A stretch of 64,000 nucleotides of DNA from Liopterus haemorrhoidalis (GCA_963971575.1 OZ020619.1:28772800-28836799), one strand, 5' to 3'; positions 45,301-53,330 are shown, counted from the first letter of the stretch. The notes: generated by a model from the sequence alone, not told the origin. Translations and numbers: made by a program.

Positions 45301-48300
45301 AGTTTATGAACAGATTTAATGCTCAAGTGAGCCGAACCTGCAACGTACCGCGTAATGCAACACGCAGTATAACATTTTTGTCTAGTTTGGACGGTAGCAC
45401 GTGCACAAACCGAGCGGTTCGCATAGCGCTCGACCTATTTGATTTACCCTCGATTTTTGTCGCGAACACAAAGGCGTTCGGCGAATTTGATTGGACGGTA
45501 ATTTTGAAACTCGCGAGCATGGACGTTTGACATAGAGTTTACATAACCTAGAGTAGATAGTCAAATTTAGTTAATAAATTTCTTTAATTATTATATAGTA
45601 TTGTTAAATTCTAAAATTAAAATGTATGTATGTATAATTATATAATTATTCGTTCTAAAACATTACGTTTTAGAATATTTGCTTCAAATATAAAGTTTTC
45701 AACTTCTGCATTTTTTATTTAGATTATCCATTTATTTAGGTGAAATACGTTCGTTTTCACACGCAGACAGAGTCTAGGATGTTCTACGACTATATGACTT
45801 AACTTCCACGTCAATGTCATTTCAGGTTTATTTCACGATCAAAATTGTCGTTTTCTTGCGCATCAGTTCTAATACTAGCCGCCAACAAAACGCACTATGT
45901 CAAAATATGAAAATACCGCCACTTCTTTTCGATAAGGCCGAATACAAAAGGTGCGTTCGGCAAAAGCTAATAATATACACATTCTGCATAAATTACACAA
46001 GAAGCGTTCGTCATAAAGTTTCTGTGTGCTTTGTGCTGCAAGAAGATCGTTCGGCATATACCAGGGCTTCGAACCGGAACTGAACCGAAAAAACCGTTAT
46101 TTTTGTCTAAACTAAAACCGGAGCTGAACCGAAAAAAATATCGGTTTATTTCGGTTCAGATAAAGTTTTTGGGAGTGAACCAAAATATTAAATACATTTT
46201 ATTTAAGATTATTTATGAAATTGATGAGCAGAAAAAAAAATGTATCTAATTTTTTAACTAATAAGTAAAAAAAATAATCTATAATTACTTACCCCCCTTG
46301 TAGCGGCCTTGGTATGATATTAAAAAATAAGGTATAAAATGTTCTTCTAAATTATAGTAGAAAATAAAGTTCTAATACAAATAAAAGCATTTAAAAATTT
46401 ATCACTCGGAACTGAACCGAAAACCGAAAAAAAACGTTATTTGTGCCGGAACGAAAACCGGAACCGAACTGATATTATTTTTTTTTAATTGAACCGGAAC
46501 AAAAACCGAAACGAAAAAAATAACGGTTCGAAGCCCTGGCATATACTGTGCAGTACAGTTTGTGTTGTACAATCGTCACAAATTCAGATCGTGCGGCAGT
46601 CTGTGCAATGGTGTTTTTCGCGATAAAAATACAAAGTTATTATTTCTACAAAACAATATGAGTGAAAACAATCAAGATATCATTGTTTATGCCTGCAGCA
46701 TTTGCAAAATAAATAGTATAGACATGAACCTCATGATGAAACATGTAAATACACTCAAAAAGACTTAAAATTTATGGATACAAGAGAAAATGTACTTTAA
46801 ATTGATTTGTAGTCATGTTTGAAACAATACACTCTACATATTCAAACACTTTTTCGGTTTTCTGGTTAGGAAAATTCTTCTGAATTGTCTTCATCATCAA
46901 ATACAATTTCTTTTATATTATTTAAAAGCATCGTAAAACCTTCATGCGCCATTTATATATTATCGTACAAAACAATTAGCAGGATACGTGTGTGATGTAA
47001 TCACACACATATAATTCATTTATTTACAAAAAAAATAATAATAATAATAATAAAAAATAGGCTAGAATAATAGTTTGAATAACTGCACAATCTGAACAAA
47101 GCGTTCGTCTTTGACTTTCTTGCACAGTCTGTACAGTGGTCACGTGACAAAAAACTTGCACGACACAGAGTTAACACTGCACAGTTATGTTGAACGCACC
47201 TAAAACAACACCACATAGGGGACAGTATAGTGTGCATAGGTGACAAGACAGTGTGCAAATGAATGTTGACAAGTTACAGAATAGACTCTCAGAACAGATC
47301 TTTTTCAAGTATGTGTATATATGTAAGTAGAAAGCATCGCAACGTTTTACATAAGCCGCCGAATCGCAGAAATTGTTGTGTTCATTACGAATGTAAAAAT
47401 TAATTATCTTTTTTAAATAGTCCAGTTTTTGGCGTCCACCCCTAGCTACGCCACTGCTATAATCTATACTGTTTTATTTATTTATACATATAAATCAGAT
47501 TTAGATGTAGCTCCATAATATCTTGCAATATTTATTCCTCCCTTTTAGTGTTTCTAAGTTATTTTATGTGTCTGTATTTCTTTGCGAACGTTTTACAGTG
47601 ATAGCAGTCATTTATTCAACTTAACTGGAATAAAATACTTTACTTGGAAAATATAAATTTATTTTACGTATTTTACAAATGTAGTCATGACTGAATAAAT
47701 ATTAAGAGCAAGGGTTTGTATCTATAAATTTAAGGAATAAAATAATATCAGTATTTTAGGCGCCGAAAAACAATGGCTATTTATACTATTACACAGCTCA
47801 ATTATTTGACTAGAATACATAATGTAGAACAAAAATTAAGCAATTAGTACTACGCTATAATAACACATATAAATAAAACTGTTTTTTTTTTTTTTTTTGT
47901 CCTTAACTTCGTTTCTCACACGTTTCATGTATTCACTATAAGACAAATATTAATTATAAAAAATATTTTTTTGTCTGTCTGTTGTACTTTTTCATCCTCA
48001 TATTTCGTTTCTACAAGTTTCAAGTGATTATATCGTATGTTCTTTTTCGACTTGCAACATAGAGCTTTCCCATGTTAAATTTTTCATTGCATATTCTATC
48101 TCTATATACTATTGTGCTTAATTTTGTATCAAAAAATCTCAATTTGTTTGAAAAAAGGCACACATTTCTGTTCCTTTGGTTTAGGCGGAACTAGATTTTC
48201 AATTCTAGTTACTATTACCGATTGATTGAAGCTTTTGATCATCTTGTTCAGAAAAAGCCAACTTAAAAAAAAAAAAAAAATAGCTAATGACAACTTACAA

Positions 48301-48788
48301 AAATGAAAATTCCGGTTAGCAGATTATTTCAAATTTTTAGGTTAACCTCCCTGGGCTAAAGGGTGTGGGGCAAGAGATTTTTAAGAACATTTTAGGCAAA
48401 AATCTTATTAAAATAAATAAATTTAAAAAAACTAATTAAGTTGTTGACATTGTGTCTTCACGTCGCAGAGTAAATGCCATTTTCTACAAATTATTTTATA
48501 TAAATAAAGTTGCTTAACTTTAGTTCGACACTGCATATAAACTAGTCTAGTAATCTATGAATATATAATTACATTGTCTGAAATATCCTCACACCATTCA
48601 TGGGCCTTATTCTTCTTAACTCCATTAGTGTACGGCGACATATGTGGGCTGGGTGTAATAATCTGTAGTCCCCTTGCTGATATCACTTCCTCCGAGGGCC
48701 CCACAAACTCAAACTGTCCCTCCCACATATCATAGTCCAAATCCTGCGTATTAGGCGCATCGTCCTCCACACAATCACTCTCACTCAT
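21185..48788 (-). CDS. nuf: Nuclear fallout / Rab11-FIP3/4 homologue
   Basis: Exons on the minus strand are 48788-48573, 40669-40505, 34528-34272, 26510-26213 and 21310-21185. All junctions are GT/AG and in phase, giving about 353 residues. The order is an acidic N-terminus (72 residues, containing [14 protein letters not shown]), then a long coiled coil, then a C-terminal Rab11-binding domain. Class II Rab11-FIPs (FIP3, FIP4, Drosophila Nuf) are known to link Rab11/Arf vesicles to microtubule motors at the centrosome and to feed membrane to cleavage furrows. The Tyr-Ile-Asp triplet that contacts Rab11 is present at about residues 330-332. There is no EF-hand; vertebrate FIP3/4 have them, and a short insect form without them is plausible. 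The first exon is the least certain: it is linked by strand, phase and position only, and more 5' exons or alternative starts may exist. Introns are 4.9-7.9 kb and full of TEs. Confidence 0.85.
21605..21682 (-). CDS. MADF-like fragment / possible alternative terminal exon
   Basis: On the minus strand, an acceptor-like tttaaatag-aaaag precedes [20 protein letters not shown] and APRSD, then TAA at 21607-21605. [16 protein letters not shown] is the N-terminal signature of a MADF (Myb/SANT-like) DNA-binding domain; the rest of the domain is absent. If the second AG (21684-21683) is used, it follows in phase from the 36-bp exon at 22296-22261. MADF proteins are also the second gene of PIF/Harbinger elements, so a transposon origin is possible. 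Confidence 0.4.
   Translation of the reverse strand, partial: EARLVELVENNPILYDKSRRAPRSD
22261..22296 (-). CDS. 36-bp candidate micro-exon
   Basis: On the minus strand, a T-rich tract and gcag precede CCT GTG ATG and the segment ends GTT AAG|gtacgc. It is 12 codons, [12 protein letters not shown], phase 0 at both ends. It could be a cassette exon inserting 12 residues just before the Rab11-binding helix of the nuf homologue. Alternatively it is the first exon of the MADF-like fragment ([19 protein letters not shown]). The constitutive nuf junction skips it, because the family aligns without a gap there. Confidence 0.35.
22711..23288 (+). mobile_element. hAT transposon remnant with transposase C-terminus
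   Basis: It starts CAGGGGTGCCGAG and ends GGCGCCCATGCCTG; flanking 8-mers AGGGTAAA and GGGGTAAT match at six positions. The left part is repeated at 23800-24095. A transposase C-terminus lies at 23031-23210. Confidence 0.6.
23031..23210 (+). pseudogene. hAT transposase C-terminal fragment (ZMYM1-like type)
   Basis: [20 protein letters not shown] continues to an acidic tail and ends in TAA. The LRxxMxxxRLxxLxMLxxHR pattern is the end of the hAT C-terminal dimerisation domain. Everything upstream of this is missing. Confidence 0.75.
23800..24095. repeat. Second copy of the hAT left end
   Basis: It begins CAGGGGCGCCGAGGG and matches 22711-22985 with scattered differences, including the tract AAAGGGGCCCAAAATACTGA near its end. 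The right part is absent. Confidence 0.7.
24158..24391. mobile_element. hAT MITE, 8-bp TSD GTATAGAC
   Basis: TIRs CAGGAGTCGGCAACCT and the imperfect inverse GTGTTGACGACCCCG; GTATAGAC at 24150-24157 and 24392-24399. 234 bp with no ORF. The ends resemble the CAGGGGTCGGCAACC ends of widespread hAT MITEs. Confidence 0.93.
24399..24575. mobile_element. Family A MITE copy
   Basis: It runs from CTATTCCAAACGTTTAAGCG to TAATTCCACTTAAAC plus an A-tract. It directly abuts the hAT MITE at 24158-24391. Confidence 0.75.
24645..24812. mobile_element. MITE with GTTTTGTAATACGTAACTA ends
   Basis: The left TTTTGTTTTGTAATACGTAA and right TTACGTATTACAAAATGAAA are inverses. The segment AACTAGATCTGATAATTTTG is like the subterminal part of the MITE at 15016, so the two families may be related. 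Confidence 0.65.
25136..25630. repeat. Dispersed repeat copy with (CTGT)n tract
   Basis: Its right half (from ATGGGAGTTTACTCGTGTCG onward) matches 63290-63515 closely; the left end is divergent. The CTGT/CCGT microsatellite at about 25246-25332 fills the place of the GT/CTGT tract at 63128-63174. Confidence 0.75.
25646..26212 (-). other. nuf intron, nothing recognised
   Basis: AT-rich, with no ORF or TIR pair supported. Confidence 0.5.
26213..26510 (-). CDS. nuf: nuf homologue, coiled-coil exon before the Rab11-binding domain
   Basis: The acceptor tttcag precedes base 26510. The first base A completes the AG left by the previous exon to make Arg. It encodes [20 protein letters not shown], a Ser/Thr/Pro-rich break ([15 protein letters not shown]), then helix again and the block [13 protein letters not shown]. 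The donor is CAG|gtaagt at 26213/26212. The SLAAEL-type block sits immediately before the Rab-binding helix in FIP3/4, as it does here after splicing. Confidence 0.88.
27141..27950. mobile_element. hAT-type element with internal minisatellite (copy 1)
   Basis: TAGAGATGGG and CCCATCTCTA ends, with 8-mers ATAATGAC and ATATTGAC outside (one mismatch). The subterminal regions are full of GAACCGGCTCA-type repeats. About three copies of a block with ACCTACGAACGAACGACC lie near 27590-27850. It is non-coding. Copy 2 is at 31330-32327 in opposite orientation. Confidence 0.85.
28050..28435 (+). pseudogene. hAT transposase N-terminal fragment (ZMYM1/TTF type)
   Basis: One frame carries two stops. It reads [19 protein letters not shown], then [20 protein letters not shown] and [18 protein letters not shown]. 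This is the region before the TTF zinc finger in ZMYM1-like hAT proteins (DPxxWP ... HGPP ... RxFxxxWY). Confidence 0.7.
28438..29820 (-). other. nuf intron, nothing recognised
   Basis: AT-rich with many short runs; I see no ORF, TIR pair or tandem array that I can support. Confidence 0.4.
29821..30548 (+). mobile_element. PIF/Harbinger deletion derivative, 3-bp TSD CTA
   Basis: AGGTGCGTTCGG at the left faces CCGAACGCACCT at the right; CTA flanks each side. It is 728 bp. A related copy is at 45949-47201. It contains a transposase N-terminal fragment. Confidence 0.75.
30074..30235 (+). pseudogene. Harbinger transposase N-terminal fragment
   Basis: [20 protein letters not shown] continues as [14 protein letters not shown] and ends at TAG. 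The (E)xTVPxxxxxxFxxHFRM pattern is the conserved start of one PIF/Harbinger transposase lineage. The DDE domain is missing. Confidence 0.6.
31330..32327. mobile_element. hAT-type element with internal minisatellite (copy 2)
   Basis: TAGAGATGGG and CCCATCTCTA ends with perfect 8-bp TSDs GTTCGTAC at 31322-31329 and 32328-32335. It is 998 bp. It shows about five repeats of a 75-100 bp unit containing GGTAGAACGTCGCTTAGAGC and GATCCCGAGACACAGGTCGG. It is inserted in LINE coding sequence, so the target is certain. Confidence 0.93.
32475..33827. mobile_element. Foldback element, CGGCCCAATTCTGTAA ends
   Basis: CGGCCCAATTCTGTAAGCAA pairs with TTTTTACAGAATCGGGCCG. Both subterminal areas are full of AGTTACTA/TAGTAACT and GTTGCTA motifs. 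It lies within the LINE. No TSD is clear. Inside are a 116-bp hairpin (32671-32786) and a short ORF at 33278 ([20 protein letters not shown]). Confidence 0.7.
32671..32786. repeat. 116-bp hairpin
   Basis: GTTGCTAACGTAAGAGTT and AACTCTTACTTTAGCAAC bound arms that include the perfect pair TAACTCGAGTTAAAATCATT and its inverse. The loop is under ten bases. Confidence 0.85.
34272..34528 (-). CDS. nuf: nuf homologue, coiled-coil exon
   Basis: The minus-strand acceptor is tttttgcag and the exon starts GAC GAA CAA. The donor is AG|gtaaag with the exon ending at 34272, leaving two bases. It encodes 85 residues including [20 protein letters not shown], then a Glu/Arg-rich helix ending [11 protein letters not shown]. 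The block resembles the SKLEREKATEVE region of FIP3/FIP4. The exon is GC-rich against AT-rich introns. Confidence 0.85.
34728..35728 (+). mobile_element. hAT transposon, internally deleted, 8-bp TSD CTCTTAAA
   Basis: TAAGGTGACCAGA and TCTGGTCACCTTA ends; CTCTTAAA at 34720-34727 and 35729-35736. It is 1001 bp. It is inserted in a Harbinger leader copy. The interior holds transposase fragments at about 34930-35150 and 35313-35620. Confidence 0.93.
34930..35620 (+). pseudogene. hAT transposase fragments with C-terminal dimerisation domain
   Basis: The first frame reads [20 protein letters not shown] and [11 protein letters not shown]. After frame changes the second reads [20 protein letters not shown] then [19 protein letters not shown]. 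The [15 protein letters not shown] block is the hAT C-terminal (hATC) signature. The catalytic centre is not intact. Confidence 0.8.
35729..35905 (-). mobile_element. Harbinger 5' end, solo copy
   Basis: On the minus strand it begins GGGTCTATTCTCTAG and matches the leader at 38693-38896 and 5443-5657. Its left part continues on the other side of the hAT insertion (about 34700-34727). Confidence 0.65.
36019..36290 (-). CDS. ORF of unknown origin in nuf intron
   Basis: About 90 codons: [20 protein letters not shown], then [20 protein letters not shown] and a hydrophobic part ending in a stop. Composition and length suggest a protein fragment, probably from a transposon since it lies among TE pieces. 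It has no start codon of its own beyond TTG/CTG contexts. I do not recognise it. Confidence 0.3.
36579..37545 (+). mobile_element. TIR element with ATAGGGGATAcGCAT ends
   Basis: ATAGGGGATACGCATAAAAT faces ATCATGCCTATCCCCTAT. It is about 967 bp with several TGACGTCA-like motifs. ATG at 36897 starts [20 protein letters not shown], then a stop; similar starts occur in insect transposon-borne YqaJ/SWIM-type proteins as far as I recall. It is a likely deletion derivative. Confidence 0.5.
37306..37381. repeat. About 25-bp tandem repeat, three units
   Basis: GTACACTGGGTAGGCTGTAC-type units recur with small changes inside the TIR element 36579-37545. Confidence 0.7.
37546..38692 (-). other. nuf intron, nothing recognised
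   Basis: AT-rich. I see no ORF, TIR pair or repeat that I can support. Confidence 0.45.
38985..40076. mobile_element. hAT element, 8-bp TSD CTATAGAT
   Basis: CAGGGCTTCTTAAA and TTTAAGAAGCACTG ends; CTATAGAT at 38977-38984 and 40077-40084. Without the nested mariner it is about 320 bp. GC-rich ends (GGGCCGCGGCCCCCTAGGGG). Confidence 0.93.
39176..39944 (-). mobile_element. Mariner, internally deleted, TA TSD
   Basis: GGTCAAAAAGTCCTTACAAA and TTTGTAAGAACTTATTGACC ends with TA on each side. It is 769 bp. The transposase is on the minus strand and broken: [20 protein letters not shown], then [20 protein letters not shown] and [18 protein letters not shown]. This is the DNA-binding half of an irritans-like mariner; most of the D,D34D core is missing. 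Confidence 0.92.
40505..40669 (-). CDS. nuf: nuf homologue, coiled-coil exon
   Basis: The minus-strand donor is CAG|gtaaac with the exon ending at 40505, phase 0. Two acceptors six bases apart are possible, giving an exon start at 40669 (LQILQQQ) or 40663 (ILQQQ). The body reads [20 protein letters not shown] followed by [17 protein letters not shown], a typical Rab11-FIP3/4 coiled-coil segment. Local GC content is clearly higher than in the flanking introns. Confidence 0.82.
40920..42400 (-). pseudogene. Mariner transposase, broken
   Basis: The N-terminal part at 42398-42105 reads [32 protein letters not shown] and [15 protein letters not shown]. The catalytic region at about 41940-41750 reads [34 protein letters not shown] and FFGMQREF. 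Family knowledge: WVHHYTPE and VFWDxxGI surround catalytic Asp residues; here the WD Asp reads as Gly-Met (FFGMQ), so the core is damaged. Multiple stops. Confidence 0.75.
41157..41732. mobile_element. hAT MITE, 8-bp TSD ATCTAATT
   Basis: CAGCGGTTCTTAAACTGTGG and AAGTTTAAGAACCACTG ends; ATCTAATT at 41149-41156 and 41733-41740. It is 576 bp with no transposase. The ends resemble those of the hAT at 38985. Confidence 0.93.
42715..42970. mobile_element. TTGAG...CTCAA MITE, complete copy
   Basis: TTGAGAAGTGACATTACCG at the left and GTGTCAGTTCTCAA at the right. It matches 1571-1821 at the ends and 6470-6545 in the middle. Confidence 0.65.
43248..43997 (-). mobile_element. Second mariner lineage, internally deleted, TA TSD
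   Basis: CGAGGGATGTTTCCAAAGTT faces AATTTAGGAAACATTCCTCG, flanked by TA. It is 750 bp. The transposase start is on the minus strand; the DDE half is deleted. Confidence 0.9.
43440..43814 (-). pseudogene. Mariner transposase N-terminal half
   Basis: ATG at 43814: [17 protein letters not shown], stop, then [20 protein letters not shown] and [20 protein letters not shown]. After a frame change, [20 protein letters not shown] follows. The HTH pair and the RWVPRxLxPEQK linker are standard mariner features. No catalytic domain remains. Confidence 0.85.
43998..45948 (-). other. nuf intron, no firm feature
   Basis: It contains a GC-richer block at about 45320-45530 with overlapping ORFs on both strands (plus ORF 45264-45530), and a short minus ORF at 44430-44272. 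Neither shows a recognisable domain. The rest is AT-rich. Confidence 0.4.
45949..47201 (-). mobile_element. PIF/Harbinger element, interrupted by hAT
   Basis: AGGTGCGTTCGGC and GTTGAACGCACCT ends, with AAA on each side. It is a relative of 29821-30548 in the opposite orientation. A minus-strand transposase start at about 46930-46790 reads [13 protein letters not shown] and, after a frameshift, [20 protein letters not shown] 477-bp hAT is nested at 46062-46538. Confidence 0.75.
46062..46538. mobile_element. hAT element, 8-bp TSD GCATATAC
   Basis: CAGGGCTTCGAACCGG and ACGGTTCGAAGCCCTG ends; GCATATAC at 46054-46061 and 46539-46546. It is 477 bp. Many GAACCGAAA repeats lie near both ends, as expected for transposase-binding sites. 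No ORF. Confidence 0.94.
47202..48167 (-). other. nuf intron, nothing firm
   Basis: At about 47424-47455, GGCGTCCACCCCTAGCTACG and CCACTG look like a solo right end of a hAT (CAGTGGCGTAGCTAGGG on the other strand); no left end was found. The rest is AT-rich. Confidence 0.4.
48168..48320. mobile_element. Family A MITE copy
   Basis: CTGTTCCTTTGGTTTAGGCG at the left; the right end is damaged after AATTCCGGTTAGC. It is highly similar to 57090-57236. Confidence 0.8.
48573..48788 (-). CDS. nuf: nuf homologue, first coding exon
   Basis: The ATG at 48788-48786 opens [20 protein letters not shown] and runs 72 codons to a donor gtaatt (GT at 48572-48571), phase 0. The peptide is acidic and low in AT-codon noise compared with surrounding DNA, so it looks coding. 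The next exon enters in phase 0. An in-frame stop follows if the donor is not used. Whether this exon belongs to nuf or to a separate short gene cannot be settled here. Confidence 0.6.
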
Positions 48789-50189
48789 TTTCACTCACTG
48801 TTTATTTTGGCACAGATACATTTGAAAGTTTTTAAACCTAAACAAAATACTAAATAGAATGTTTGTACTTGTGTTTTACAAGTTTAACTTAAAAATGTAT
48901 TATCATAGTGATAAGATGATAATATTTATTTATAAAGTATAATAGTTTTTACATGGAATTTTATGTATTTTGCACAGAACCGTAATTGACATAATTCTGA
49001 CACAATGTCAACAAAATTAATAGTATAAATTCGATATATTAAGCTAATGTAATAAAGAATACCTCAGTTACTGCGATTGATATTACCAGGAAGAAAAAAA
49101 AAAACGCAATAATCGAGAACCTGAATAGAAAATACGCGATTATTGCCTATATCTTTAATTTGAATTTCTTACATCCACTATTTATTATTTTACATACATA
49201 TTTAAATCACTAAGGCGCTTGTAAAATCGTAGTTCTCCAAGAGTTGACGATTGACCGTTGTTTAAGCGTATATTTGCATTGTATGAACTAAAGCTGCGTT
49301 CACAGCTCTTAAATTAGTCAACTACAGACTATGACTATTGATTGTCACTAACAAGTTTGTCATACGGTAACGCAAGCAACCGTTTACAGCTCTAAATTTA
49401 ATGCATTATGCATTGTTGATTGTAGTTAGTGCGTTGTTCTAATGAGAAAGACATATAAACACCTATTAGCTATCTCACTTTACATAACCTAAAAAATACT
49501 GGCACACATATTTCAACAAAATTCGGAAATCGTGAAACGAAAAAGAATTTGTTATTAAAATTTAGTAAGCTTCAGTGCCTCTGCACTATTTGTTATGAAA
49601 CCATGACCCTGCGGAGAGGACAGGGGAGTTTACCCCCCTTAAGTACAGCAGGTTGCCTAATTTATATTTATTTTCTTCAAGCTAATGCTAGGAGAGGTTA
49701 TTGTTAGCTTTGTAAAACTATTTATAACGGTTTATTATCATTATAAACTGGGAACTCATGACAGTTTATGGTCTCCGATTTTATACAGCATGCTTTTTGG
49801 AGGAGAGAATATTTACCCTGTGACAACAAAGAAAGGAGGGTACTAAACCCCTGCACGCTTTCCGGTTACATGGAAAATTGCATTTCCACTTGCACAAAAT
49901 TTTGTGTTTTTCTCTGATTTAATAATGCTTGCCCTTTTATCAAAAGAAAGTTTAAAAAAATTTAAAGTCTTAAGAATTATAGGCATGCGATTCGCAAGGT
50001 TCCAAAGTGCTCAAACGGTCACGTGATCTTATAATAAAAAAATATGATTTTCCGAGTTTTCATACAGCATGCCGATGAAAATAATTAAAGTTTGTGGCAT
50101 AAAGCCCCTATAAAAAAACTGGCATGTTGAGTCAATAATCCGCTAGTTCAGGACCAAATAAATGGACAAATTAAGCCTGTTTCTGAACA
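48789..50189. other. nuf upstream region
   Basis: The nuf promoter may lie here on the minus strand; no TATA/Inr combination can be called with confidence. A segment at 49290-49460 with GCTGCGTTCACAGCTCT and related words may be a decayed MITE. Confidence 0.4.
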
Positions 50190-50765
50190 AGTAGATCTTG
50201 CGATCACGATTATTTGAAACCTAAATGGTCCAGAGATGCGCTTATATGTGCGAATAAAACGAATTCAATGATATTCTTAATAAAGGAATCTCTCTATCGT
50301 CCATCTCCTACTTTGTTCTACTCTCTCTACAAAACGTTTGTTCGTCCTCATCTGGAGTTTGGTTTTTCCATTTGGTTACATTATTTATCTAAAGACCTAC
50401 TTGAAAATGTGCAACATAGAGCAACCCGAATTCCACACGGGTATAGCAGATCATCATATGAAGTCCGATTATGTGAATTAAAAAGCTCATCAAGTTGGTG
50501 GACCGACGTGTTCGCGGTGACTTGATAACTATGTATCGACATATTTACAATTTATTTACTTGTGATGTGTCATCGTTATTTATCCTTCACCGATAACAGA
50601 CTGCGTTGACATAAATTTAAACTAAAGAAGGACTGTTTTATTAAGTGTGTGCATGCTAACTTCTTCTCTAATCGAGTATTCAATATGTGGATACCTTGCC
50701 GAACTGTCAACGATGCTACTAACAATTTTAAATAGAAATTGGACATTTACCTATTTCAACCAACG
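50190..50765 (+). pseudogene. LINE ORF2 C-terminal part (CR1/Jockey-like)
   Basis: Frame pieces read ANKTNSMIFLIKESLYRPSP, SLYKTFVRPHLEFGFSIWLH, LLENVQHRATRIPHGYSRSS, RRVRGDLITMYRHIYN and NFFSNRVFNMWIPCRTVNDA. This is the standard thumb and post-RT region of CR1/Jockey elements (YKxxVRPHLEYxxxxWxP ... QRRATK ... RLRGDLIxxYK ... FFSxRVxxxWN). Several frameshifts. Confidence 0.85.
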
Positions 50766-52559
50766 TTATTTTGGTGTTGTACAATATTTATAAACTAATA
50801 GTTGTATTTTATGGTTTTTGTACTTGTTATTTTCTTTCTTGTTGTTATGGAACTCACAGCTCTGCTTGCGCTCCATTGTATTTCATAGTAATAATAATAA
50901 AAGTTCCTTTAGTCGAGATTTCTATTCAAGTCCATTATATTAAACAATATTCTAATCACGACGCAATAATCATTTATTTCCCTTATTTCAATACCGTAAA
51001 CTTAACAAATGTTAACAGGTTCTATCTACATACAACAGGTTGAATATATTTTGACTTTTTCTATCATGCTTTCTTATTGGCCAGACGTTAAAACGTAGAC
51101 GACAAATTTAAAAGTATCGATATTTCACGTGAACGTTTCTACATCTATGTTTGATTGGAAACCATAGCATGCATTTTCTTGTTACATATATTTTTACGTA
51201 GACCTAGCATTTCTATTAGCAACTTAAAACAATTCCATTGCTGCTACCAACCTATATTGCACACCAGTCAGTCTTAAAAGGTGAAGAGATCGTTCATGGA
51301 ACAATCTTGGGTTTTCCGATCCCAATACCGATTGTTTTGTTTGTTTACATATGTCTCCATGGACGTTAATTCAAATACCCGATATAATTTTTTAAAATAA
51401 GTTTTGGAAATTTCGCGTACATGGTTCACGGATTGAGCACCATTGCACTACGTAATCAAAATTTTCTCAATATTATACGTACTGAATGCCACTGCTGGAA
51501 AGCATCCGATATCTTAATTTTATTGGAGAATGAAATGGATTGCAACTCCTACCACAACGTTGCGTATGAGTTTTGTATACAAGATAATAATAAATTGGAT
51601 ATAATATAAGTACTTAGTGCAGTACTTCTGGGATTACCCTTGTAATAAGAAATTACGAAACTAATAGAAATGTTTTCCCGATTTCCAAGAAAAAATGTGG
51701 AATACACTTTAAAATATTTACATGTTTTAGAAAAACCGGAAACTGTCTGTCCAGTTTACACAGATTTTTTTTTATATATTATGTGTTTTTAAATATCCTG
51801 TACCTAATACGCACTTAGACTGTGATTATCACTAAAAAAATACACTACTCATCATTCAACTTGTAAAACACAACTACAAAACAAGTGAATTAAATCACAT
51901 CCTAACCTAACTCAAGCTGAATATTAACCACAAATGACGTCACTAATTTATCAAATGATTCACTAATTCAAAATTAACTAATTCAGATCACTTTATTAAC
52001 ATGAATCACTAATCAAACTTGAAACAACACAGTTCATTGACAAGAATGAAATAACAAAAAATTAACAATTATAAAAAGACGCCACTAGCGGAATTTTAAT
52101 GAACTAATTATGTACTGAATGACACTGTTATGAATTACTTGACTCTCGATAAACTGACATCGTTAGAATGAAGCCCGTTGTTGGCTAGCAAGTTTAATAT
52201 AATTTTAGTTTTCTATTTGTAGGCATGATCACGTCATGATTCAAAACGCACTATCCGAAATATAAGTTATGGGTCACTAGGAGTTTTTAGAATTCTGTTT
52301 TAATTGTTTATTTTAGTTTATCGGGTGATAAAATTTATATTAATTTACTTATATGGTTAAGTAAATAAAATAAATAAATAAATAAATGATTAAGTGTTTG
52401 TTCTTCATAAAAAATGTGGTGATAACATTTCTTTATATTTGTTATGATCTATTGTTCAATGTCCGAGGTAATCGACATATTTATGTTATGTTGCTATCCA
52501 GTGCCGTGGCAAGGGGTGGATATTTCTTGTAGTTGTCAGATCGAAAGTATTATATCTCT
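50766..52559. other. Intergenic, nothing firm
   Basis: AT-rich. ORFs at 50771-51043 and 51421-51609 look like chance frames. A run of TCACTAATT-like words at 51950-52020 is the only local repetition seen. Confidence 0.4.
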
Positions 52560-53145
52560 ACCTTAACCCATTATGTACTTTTTTTTTTTTTTTTCTTACA
52601 ACTTTATTAAAATTAGTTATCAAAACAATGAACTTGAATATTTGTACCGAACTTCAGGTGTACCACAGGGATCACATCCAAGTTCACTTTTATTTAACAT
52701 TTTTATAAATGATATTATAAATTGTTTTTTACATTCAAAATTTATAATGTATGCAGATGACTTGAAAATATATCAAAGCGTATCCCTCTACTGAAGATTG
52801 CAAAATAATACAAAAAAACATCGATACATTTTATGAATATACGATTGCAAAGAAACTAACCCTTAATATAAAACAATGCTTCATAATTTCCTTTACTTGA
52901 AATCGAAATATTGTTGATTATATTTACAAATTGAAAGGAGTTTTAATTAGTAATGTCTCATCAGTTAAAGACCTTGGAGCAACTTTAGATTTCAAATTAA
53001 TATATATGAATGTTAGGATTTATAATTAGAACCGTAAGAATCCTAAAATATTAGTAAAATTTTACTTCACACTTGTTAGAAGTCGATTAGAATTTGCGTC
53101 TGTATGTTGGTCCCCACAATACTCTAAGATCTTTCCTAAACGATT
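52560..53145 (+). pseudogene. LINE reverse-transcriptase fragment
   Basis: NNELEYLYRTSGVPQGSHPS, then SLLFNIFINDIINCFLHSKF and IMYADDLKIYQSVS give the GVPQGS and YADD catalytic motifs of an RT. After frame changes comes SSVKDLGATLDFKLIY and TLVRSRLEFASVCWSPQYSK. It is Jockey/CR1-like, broken by stops. A hAT MITE is inserted near its 3' end. Confidence 0.85.
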
Positions 53146-53157
53146 TATGCCCAGCTG

Positions 53158-53322
53158 TAGTGGCGGATTAAGCCTTCGCCGGGCCCAAGACATTTTTGAT
53201 TTACGGGCCCTCAAACTAGAGGCGTTCAAAGGGGAAGGGTAAAGGGGATGGGTTCGTTGGGCCCTTGAAAAATACCGGCCCAATACAATTGTCTTTTTTG
53301 TCTTTGCGAAAGTCCGCCACTG
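53158..53322. mobile_element. hAT MITE, 8-bp TSD CCCAGCTG
   Basis: TAGTGGCGGA and TCCGCCACTG ends; CCCAGCTG at 53150-53157 and 53323-53330. 165 bp, GC-rich. Confidence 0.94.
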
Positions 53323-53330
53323 CCCAGCTG

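Noticed and set aside
45264..45530. 88-codon plus ORF with overlapping minus ORFs
   Set aside because: GC-richer block open in three frames on both strands; no motif. It is more likely a decayed repeat than a gene.
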